Below, piece by piece: positions 44,074 through 49,452 of a stretch of 64,000 bases of DNA (within the stretch, counting starts at the first letter, position 1; every line of letters begins with the position of its first letter). This DNA is from an uncultured Akkermansia sp. (lineage in GTDB: Bacteria; Verrucomicrobiota; Verrucomicrobiia; Verrucomicrobiales; Akkermansiaceae), in the NCBI GenBank assembly GCA_947628035.1, contig CANQYL010000001.1, forward strand, positions 19,465 through 83,464, in the 5' to 3' direction. A program made the position numbers and the translations under genes. The notes beneath the pieces are model-generated. The model saw nothing but the letters and a program-made list of their open reading frames with translations. It did no database searches and had not been told where the DNA came from.

Positions 44074-44223
44074 GCATGTACGATGGACGATGGACGATGG
44101 ACGATGGACGATGGAAGCGAAGCGGTAGCGTAGCGGAATTTCCGGGAACACAGGTGCGGTGACAGAAAGAAAGCGGCAGGAGGAGACGGCACCCGACGGT
44201 GACTTGGCAGAATCAGCTTCTGA
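44058..44223 (+). repeat. 16-bp direct repeat bracketing a 134-bp insertion at the stop codon of the giant gene
   Basis: CAGAATCAGCTTCTGA, the last 16 bases of the giant gene including its TGA, occurs at 44,058-44,073 and again at 44,208-44,223, exactly 150 bp later. The sequence between them carries five ACGATGG heptamers and a family A-like piece (AGCGTAGCGGAATTT, GGGAAC, AGAAAGCGGC). This is the arrangement expected of an insertion with a 16-bp target duplication that leaves the stop codon intact. Confidence 0.75.
44080..44114 (+). repeat. Five tandem heptamers ACGATGG
   Basis: Five perfect 7-bp units directly after the giant gene. The reverse-complement heptamers (ATCGTCC, three units) are at 44,501-44,523, so the two arrays form inverted ends around about 440 bp of repeat-rich intergenic DNA. 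A single CATCGTCCATG occurs near 49,416 and near 61,558, also next to other repeat copies. Confidence 0.85.
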
Positions 44224-44239
44224 CGAAGCGTGATTCTGC
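44207..44239 (+). terminator. Terminator-like hairpin displaced from the giant gene
   Basis: GCAGAATCAGCTTC pairs with GAAGCGTGATTCTGC around the loop TGAC: a 14-bp stem with one bulged G. No T-run follows, so intrinsic termination is uncertain. The left arm is the duplicated copy of the giant gene's last bases. Before the insertion the stop codon would therefore have sat inside this hairpin, as is common for terminators that overlap gene ends. Confidence 0.5.
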
Positions 44240-44609
44240 AACTATGTACGAATTACGAATTACGATTTGGATGCTAGCACGCTACGCGCGGGGGAGCAGA
44301 GCGATAGCGTAGCGGGCGGTAAAGCGGTTGGACAAAAGCGCAGCTTTTGCCCGAAGGGCTCAGCGCTGATGGAGCGGCGCTGAGTCAAGATGGCATCGCA
44401 TAGTTCCGGAAACTTTCCTTGTAACATCCTTCCGTGATTTCACCTGCTACCGATGCCTACGCATCGCACGGCCCGCGCCAGCGGCGCGCGAATCCTTCAC
44501 ATCGTCCATCGTCCATCGTCCATGAATTGATTTACGATTTGGAGAATTCGCGCTGCGTGCGGGGGAGCGGAGCCTCAAGTTTCGCAAAAATCGTCATGAG
44601 AAATAGACA
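44240..44609. repeat. Repeat-filled intergenic DNA: family A, family B, family A and heptamers
   Basis: No gene is visible here. A family A copy is at 44,244-44,312 (TTACGATTTGGATGCTAGC, then GCGCG plus five G, GCGTAGCGG). A family B copy is at 44,327-44,400: AAAAGC-GCA-GCTTTT hairpin, GCCCGAAGGG, then CTCAGCGC...GCGCTGAG, GTCAA. Inverted heptamers are at 44,501-44,523, and a short family A start is at 44,529-44,575. The stretch 44,400-44,500 shows only GC-rich dyads (GCGCCAGCGGCGCGC). Confidence 0.7.
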
Positions 44610-44638
44610 TTGACTTGCAGCGAGGTCCGTGGTAAAAG
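44610..44638 (+). promoter_or_regulatory. Sigma70-type promoter of the AlbA_2 gene
   Basis: TTGACT (44,610-44,615), a 17-nt spacer, TAAAAG (44,633-44,638). The -10 box ends 9 nt before the ATG at 44,648, so the expected mRNA leader is only a few nucleotides. AAGAAGG just before the ATG could also serve as a ribosome binding site. Confidence 0.55.
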
Positions 44639-44647
44639 GAAAGAAGG

Positions 44648-46155
44648 ATGAAATCTGAGGCGAAGGAGGGATGTCCTCTCAGTCCTTTTGGAAAGAATAT
44701 AACGGCGCCGATGAACATTAAAGAGATAGAGAGGCTTGTAGAGAGGGGAGAGAGTGCAACGCTTGAGTTGAAGCAGAGCACGGGGGAACTCCATAAAGGG
44801 ATGGAGACGGCATGTGCCTTCCTCAACTCTGATGGTGGATGGTTGCTCTTTGGCGTAACCCCCGGGATGAAAATTATTGGTCAGGAAGTGACAGACAGGA
44901 CACGACAGGAGTAGCTGCTGCCCTGCGCAAAATGGACCCGACCGTTGAAGTCGAAGCAGTATATGTGGAAGTTCCCGGCAGACCGCGTCATTACGTAATC
45001 GCTCTCTATTTCGATCCCCTCCGGTGTACGAACGGTCCGTACTGCTACGATGGTCGTCCGTTTTACAAAGTAGAGAGCACGACGGTGCTGATGCCGCGTA
45101 TTCTGTATGAGGAGAAATTACGCCGGAGCAACCCTCAACGATTTAGTTGGGAAAACACGCTTGCCAACGGGATCGGACCGGAAGACTTGGACATGGAGCT
45201 CATGCACCAGACTTTGTACGATGGCATTAGTCACCGCATTCCGGCGTCAACGATGGTGCTTCAGGATCCTGTAAAGATTTTACGCAAAATGGGAGTTGTC
45301 GGGGACAATGATGTGCTTTCAAATGCAGCCCTCGTCCTTTTTGGAAAAGACCCCGCTTTGAGACACCCCCAGTGCAGGGTGCGTCTTGCTCGTTTTGAGG
45401 GTACGGATAAAATAGTGATTCGGGATCAGACGGTTTGTGCGAAAAATCTTTTCGAACAATACAATGCCGTTGTGGATTTTTGTTTGAAGCACCTCAATCT
45501 CAGTGGACGCGTGGAAGGGGCTTTTCGCATGGACACTCTCACGGTTCCCATGGACGTGATTCGTGAGGCGGCGGTGAATATGCTGTGCCATCGTTCGTGG
45601 GAGGCTCAGAATATGGTTCCCACGGTGGCCATTTACGAGGATCGTATCGTGTTCCAAAATCCGGGTGCTTTCCCCTATGGTACGCAATGGCAAGATTATG
45701 CGGACAATCGGCTTAATTCCCGTCCGCCGAATCCAACCATAGCGGATGTTTTCTACTGTCGTGGAATCATTGAAAGCTGGGGACGCGGCATTGGATTGAT
45801 TATGGAAGAATGCCGCAAGAAGGGATTACCTCCTCCCTCATATGAAACCTTAGCTTCCTCTGTTAGTCTGATCATCCGATTTAAGGCCAACCTAGGATAT
45901 TTAAGGAACTCTGCGACGCAATCAGCGAAGGAAAGCGCGAGCGCGCGACGTATCCGAGAAAAGATTCTCGCTTTTTGTAGCGAGCCGCGCAGTATGCAGG
46001 AGATTACCGCTATGCTTCGGATGAAGAGTGTAAACTGGGTACGCAGTAAATATGTTCTTCCTCTCCTCGGCTCTGAATTAAAATACACTCAGCCGGATAG
46101 ACCTAAAAGCAGGACTCAGAAATACGTTGCAACATCGAAGTCATACGAATCGTGA
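44648..46155 (+). pseudogene. AlbA_2 / HATPase_c_4 ATP-binding protein, broken by a one-base frameshift
   Basis: The N-terminal part (44,648-44,914) has the Schlafen AlbA_2 core ERGESATLELKQS...FLNSDGGWLLFGV and ends GQEVTDRTRQE-stop. The continuation is in the frame one base earlier: VAAALRKMDPTVEVEAVYVEV, then the RecG-like ATPase domain AAVNMLCHRSW...PNPTIADVFYCRGIIESWGRGIGLIM, and a winged-helix-like tail. One extra G at about 44,913 (GAGTAG to GAGGTAG) would restore a single protein of about 502 residues. No slippery heptamer is seen there, so a real mutation or a sequencing error is more likely than programmed frameshifting. ATG 44,648 is preferred from the promoter position; ATG 44,711 is the alternative. 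The family is often annotated as putative DNA-binding or transcriptional regulator; its role is not established. Confidence 0.8.
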
Positions 46156-46156
46156 A

Positions 46157-46303
46157 CATCGATGGACTGCATAAGTTACTGTATAAGTTCTATTCAATCA
46201 CTGTATAAGTTAATTGGTTTATTGTTAATAATTAACGTAATCTATGGCATCGATGGACTGCATAAGTTCTGTATAAGTTCCACCAAGTTACTGTATAAGT
46301 TAA
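46157..46303 (+). repeat. Two degenerate ~56-bp units with four CTGTATAAGTT motifs
   Basis: CATCGATGGACTGCATAAGTT occurs at 46,157-46,177 and 46,248-46,268. CTGTATAAGTT occurs at 46,179, 46,201, 46,269 and 46,291, giving spacings of 22, 68 and 22. The segment between is AT-rich. It lies between the 3' end of the AlbA_2 gene and the remnant of a second copy. Confidence 0.7.
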
Positions 46304-46344
46304 GATCCCAAATTCCGGGCGGCATTTTTGGGTGCTAGCGTGTG

Positions 46345-46455
46345 AGCTATGCGGAGCATAAGCACTATGTCTTACCACTTCTGGAATCCCATCTGGAGCT
46401 AACAATTCCTGAGACTCCAAATAGCAGACAACAAAAATATAAAACGAGGGGAATG
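46345..46455 (+). pseudogene. Remnant of the 3' end of a second AlbA_2/HATPase_c_4 gene
   Basis: This stretch reads AEHKHYVLPLLESHLELTIPETPNSRQQKYKTRG. It aligns with the C-terminus of the preceding protein (RSKYVLPLLGSELKYTQP, then DRPKSRTQKYVA) and resembles the usual end of this family (..PLLE.GL...IPD.PNSR.QKY) more closely than that protein does. No start or upstream domain remains, so it is a decayed paralogue or a displaced original C-terminus. Confidence 0.7.
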
Positions 46456-46500
46456 AAAATCACCCCCAGTCATCACCCCCAGTCGGGGCGCCTTCGGCGC

Positions 46501-46608
46501 CTATTTACGATTTACGATTTGGATGCTAGCGCGCTGTGCGCGGGGGGGGGGGGGGGGGGGGCGGAATTTTGGAAACAAGGCGAAAGGCTGGTTAGAAAGG
46601 TACATTGA
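46501..46608 (+). repeat. Family A repeat copy with a run of 20 G
   Basis: ATTTACGATTTACGATTTGG, ATGCTAGCGCGC, then G20 at 46,542-46,561, then CGGAATTTTGG and GGTTAGAAAGG. Other copies have 3-5 or 19 G at the same point. The following 46,610-46,746 is AT-rich spacer before the toxin-antitoxin pair, with a weak promoter candidate (TTGAAT at 46,713, TAAACT at 46,735). Confidence 0.8.
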
Positions 46609-46746
46609 GATTTTTGGTCATTGTTCTTATAGAAAAAAGTAATATTTTCATATAAAGATATTTCATATAATTATCTTGTTTTATTTAATTTATGAATGAT
46701 TGAAAAATTATCTTGAATGCGGAGAAAATTATGTTAAACTCAGGAC

Positions 46747-47382
46747 ATGATGGGGGTGGCAACAAGTAAGCTTTCTTTGGAAAGAAAAATCCTCAACTAT
46801 CTGCGTCGTTGGGGAAGGGGCTGTGTTTTTTCCAACAGCGATTTTTTTTCGCTTTCCAATGATGCGAACGTTGCGTGTACACTGAACCAGCTCAAAAAAC
46901 GGGGTACAATACGTCAATTATGGCGCGGACTCTATGACTATCCCAGATACAGCAAACTACTCAGGGAATGTCTTGCGCCCGATTTGCGACTTGTCGCTGC
47001 CGCACTCGCTCGTAAATACAAATGGCACCTACAACCCTCGGGGAGTGCGGCTCTCAATTATTGGGGACTCAGCACGCAGCTCCCCACACGGCCGCTCTAC
47101 TTCTCGAGTGGTCCCAATCGTTTTTACAGGATCGACAATCGTACGATCGAGTTCAAGCACGTTTCTTCGAAGCAATCACAGCTTGGCGATGAACAGTGCG
47201 AGCTCTTTATTCAAGCCATCAAGGAACTGGGAGACTTGAGTCTTTCTGACGCCTACCTTCCGAAAATCAAGACGATTCTTACTCCGGAGCTTATCCGGAG
47301 TCTCAACAAGGCGACCCCTTTGTTGACTGAAAAGCTTCGCTCATCCATTCGTACCATGATCATGCTTTCCGCCAATGAATAA
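46747..47382 (+). CDS. AbiEi-like type IV antitoxin / transcriptional regulator (DUF6088-like)
   Basis: 211 residues. Residues about 8-70 form a winged helix of the AbiEi antitoxin type (LERKILNYLRRWGRGCVFSNSDF, then CTLNQLKKRGTIRQLWRGLYDYP). The rest matches the DUF6088/AbiEi C-terminal region (LQPSGSAALNYWGLSTQLP, ...YFSSGPNRFYRIDNRTIEFKHV). In known AbiE systems this protein represses its own promoter and neutralises the downstream nucleotidyltransferase without binding it. The 3' end overlaps the next gene by 8 nt, so the two are co-translated. The start is ATG 46,747 or the adjacent ATG 46,750; no clear Shine-Dalgarno is seen. Base composition is more AT-rich than the flanking core genes, which suggests acquisition. 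Confidence 0.8.
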   Translation: MMGVATSKLSLERKILNYLRRWGRGCVFSNSDFFSLSNDANVACTLNQLKKRGTIRQLWRGLYDYPRYSKLLRECLAPDLRLVAAALARKYKWHLQPSGSAALNYWGLSTQLPTRPLYFSSGPNRFYRIDNRTIEFKHVSSKQSQLGDEQCELFIQAIKELGDLSLSDAYLPKIKTILTPELIRSLNKATPLLTEKLRSSIRTMIMLSANE

Positions 47383-48406
47383 CTTTATCAATCGCCCTAA
47401 ACGAGAACGACTCGAGCTTATCGGTCAGACTGCAGCCAGGCTGGATATGGATCCTGCTGCGATTGAAAAAGATTTCTGGGTTTGCTGGATATTGCAGCGT
47501 TTGTTTCAGTCTCCTTTGAAAAAATCCATAATCTTCAAGGGGGGAACATGCTTATCCAAGGTATATGGTCTCATTAAACGTTTTTCGGAAGATATAGATC
47601 TCATCTTGGATTGGTCTGATTTCTGTACCGAATATGATTTGAATCCGGGGCAGCACTATGGGAAATCCGGCAGAGAGAGGATGATGGAAGCTCTGGATGA
47701 ATGGAACGCGCAGCAGATTGCACAAAAGATTCTCCCGGCCGTTCGAGATTGTTGCGGCGATGTCTGTTCCGCTGACATATTTCAAGAAACTCCGGAGATC
47801 ATTGCTGTTACCTACCCGAGAAATTACGAGTCTTCATACATCAGACCTCGTGTCTTGCTGGAAATAGGTCCGAAAGCCGCCTGGAACCCGCATGCGGAAC
47901 ACACGGTGCGTCCATACATGGCAGAGATATATCCTCACCTGTTTCATGGAGCGGAAACAAGCGTTGTAGCGAGCACAGCCGAACGATCTTTTTGGGAGAA
48001 AATCACTATTCTCCATTCACAGGCGAACCGTCCTACTGCTTTGCCGCTACGATATGCCCGTCACTACTATGATGCCGTTATGATGGCGCGAAACGACGCT
48101 CTTAAACAAAGGGCTTTTACTGATGTGAGGTTGCTTTACCAAGTGTCATCTTTTAAGTACTACTTTTACCGATCGGGTTGGGCTGATTATCCCCATGCTG
48201 TTCCAGGCTCCATGCATCTGATGCCATGCGAGACGATCAAAGCTGACTTAGAACTTGATTATGCAAAAATGAAAAAAGAAATGCTTCCGCACGATGCTCC
48301 GGAATTTTCTGTCCTCATAGAAGAAGTCGCAAAATTAGAGCTAGAGGTCAATCAATTGCCTCCGCTTCATCTCAATGTCAGGAATTATCCGACTATGGAG
48401 TTTTGA
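47375..48406 (+). CDS. AbiEii/AbiGii-family nucleotidyltransferase toxin
   Basis: 343 residues. Residues 54-76 hold the family signature FKGGTCLSKVYGLIKRFSEDIDL: the GG(T/S) nucleotide-binding turn, then DxD-type metal ligands in SEDIDL. N-terminal DPAAIEKDFWVCWIL is also typical. Later segments such as RPRVLLEIGP and AERSFWEKITILHSQA are shared by the family. Known members transfer nucleotides to tRNA or other targets and stop growth; here the target is not predictable. It overlaps the antitoxin gene by 8 nt (AATGAATAA). The pair is a complete type IV toxin-antitoxin or abortive-infection module, bracketed by family A repeats on both sides. Confidence 0.88.
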   Translation: MNNFINRPKRERLELIGQTAARLDMDPAAIEKDFWVCWILQRLFQSPLKKSIIFKGGTCLSKVYGLIKRFSEDIDLILDWSDFCTEYDLNPGQHYGKSGRERMMEALDEWNAQQIAQKILPAVRDCCGDVCSADIFQETPEIIAVTYPRNYESSYIRPRVLLEIGPKAAWNPHAEHTVRPYMAEIYPHLFHGAETSVVASTAERSFWEKITILHSQANRPTALPLRYARHYYDAVMMARNDALKQRAFTDVRLLYQVSSFKYYFYRSGWADYPHAVPGSMHLMPCETIKADLELDYAKMKKEMLPHDAPEFSVLIEEVAKLELEVNQLPPLHLNVRNYPTMEF

Positions 48407-48415
48407 AGTAATGGC

Positions 48416-48720
48416 GAGGGGAGGGGCGGCTGACGGTGACTCGTCGGCACCGCACTGCCTCCTCACCCTACGGGCAACGCATACGCGTTGTCCAACCGCC
48501 CTTACCGCCCGCTTCGCGTGCGCCCTGTACGGGGCCGTCGGGCGTCTTGCCTATTTACGGATTACGATTTACGATTTGGATGCTAGCGCGCTGTGCGCGG
48601 GGGGGGGGGGGGGGGGGCGGAGCGGGAGCGTGGCGAAATTTTCGGGAACGGGCGTAAAAGGTAGCTAGAAAGCGGCGGGAGTTACACGATGCCGGGTTCA
48701 ATGCCTTTGATTCTTCCATC
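48416..48720. repeat. Family B (inverted) and family A repeat with a run of 19 G
   Basis: 48,428-48,510 is a family B copy on the - strand; its hairpin is AACGC-ATAC-GCGTT at 48,476-48,489 next to TGTCCAA. 48,550-48,682 is a family A copy on the + strand: ATTTACGATTTGG, GCTAGCGCGC, G19 at 48,599-48,617, GCGTGGCGAAATTTTCGGGA, GTAGCTAGAAAGCGGCGGGA. The segment GATGCCGGGT.CAATGC.TTTG at 48,688-48,712 recurs near 49,390. No gene is supported. Confidence 0.75.
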
Positions 48721-48742
48721 GGATTTCTCTACGTATTTGAGA

Positions 48743-48771
48743 TTGACAGGTTGCCTTCGACGGACTAGAAT
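48743..48771 (+). promoter_or_regulatory. Near-consensus sigma70 promoter of tatA
   Basis: TTGACA (48,743-48,748), 17 nt, TAGAAT (48,766-48,771). Transcription should begin at about 48,778, at or next to the ATG at 48,779. The upstream in-frame start at 48,689 would lie before the promoter, so this site decides the start codon. Confidence 0.8.
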
Positions 48772-48778
48772 TCTGCTC

Positions 48779-49042
48779 ATGTTGATACAAGCCAGTCTCG
48801 GTTCTCCCACTCAATGGTTCATTTTAGCGGTCATTGTGCTCATCGTATTCGGAGCGAAACGTCTGCCGGAGATAGCACGTAGTCTCGGGAAAAGTCTGGG
48901 CATTCTGCACAAGGCGAAACGCGAATTCGAGGAGGAACTTCTCAGGGCTCAGCAACCCGAGTCCGGGGCAAAAGACACTTCACCGGAGCTTGAGGCGAAA
49001 GAAACAAACCCTGCTCCCAAGGACAACGGCGGTGGCGCCTAG
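48779..49042 (+). CDS. tatA: Twin-arginine translocase subunit TatA
   Basis: 87 residues. One N-terminal membrane helix (about residues 12-24, WFILAVIVLIVFG) is followed by the family hinge FGAKRLPEIARSLGKSLG, an amphipathic helix (ILHKAKREFEEELLR), and a disordered acidic tail. TatA oligomers make the pore that moves folded proteins carrying RR signal peptides across the inner membrane, together with TatBC encoded elsewhere. The start is fixed by the promoter immediately upstream. No Shine-Dalgarno precedes this ATG, so the mRNA is predicted to be leaderless. It is a single gene, isolated between repeat clusters. Confidence 0.9.
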   Translation: MLIQASLGSPTQWFILAVIVLIVFGAKRLPEIARSLGKSLGILHKAKREFEEELLRAQQPESGAKDTSPELEAKETNPAPKDNGGGA

Positions 49043-49068
49043 TGGCGCGGGGCGGCTGAACGCCGCCT

Positions 49069-49425
49069 ATTTACGATTTACAAAGCCCACGAGGGCTCGG
49101 AGTGGGATTGGACATAATGCGTGAGCATTTTGCCCGCAGGGCGCTGAGGCAAAGCGGTTGACGGCCCCGTGTGGGCGCACGCGAAGCGTGCGGTAAGACC
49201 GATTGGACAATAGCACAGCTTTTGCCCGAAGGGCTCAGCGCCGATGGGGCGGCGCTGAGTCAAGGTGGTGCTGAAGCGTCAATTTACGATTTGGATGTTC
49301 GCGCGCTATCGCGCGGGATGCGGAGCGGGAGCGCAGCGGAATTTTTGGGAACGGGCGTAAAGGATAGCTAGAAAGAGACGAGAATGATGCCATGCCGGGT
49401 GCACTGCTTTGCTTCCATCGTCCAT
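49069..49425. repeat. Cluster of family A and family B repeat copies
   Basis: 49,069-49,082 is a short family A start. 49,106-49,150 is a family B copy with hairpin AATGC-GTGA-GCATT (49,116-49,129). 49,200-49,268 is a second family B copy, with TAGC-ACA-GCTT and the stem CTCAGCGCC/GGCGCTGAG (49,234-49,259). 49,282-49,383 is a family A copy with only three G after GCGC. 49,386-49,425 shares GATGCCGGGT and CATCGTCCATG with other copies. No gene is supported. Confidence 0.75.
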
Positions 49426-49452
49426 GAAAACGAGTGGGGTAGATGACAAAAC

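Noticed and set aside
44880-44920. Programmed -1 frameshifting in the AlbA_2 gene
   Set aside because: No X-XXY-YYZ slippery heptamer or downstream structure is evident at the junction; a simple one-base deletion explains it.
46342-46608. 88-codon open frame as a complete small gene
   Set aside because: Its first part is the tail of the AlbA_2/HATPase family and the rest is a family A repeat with poly-G read as Gly; a remnant, not a gene.
48689-48778. Upstream start for tatA at 48,689
   Set aside because: The near-consensus promoter at 48,743-48,771 lies downstream of it, and the extra residues are not TatA-like.
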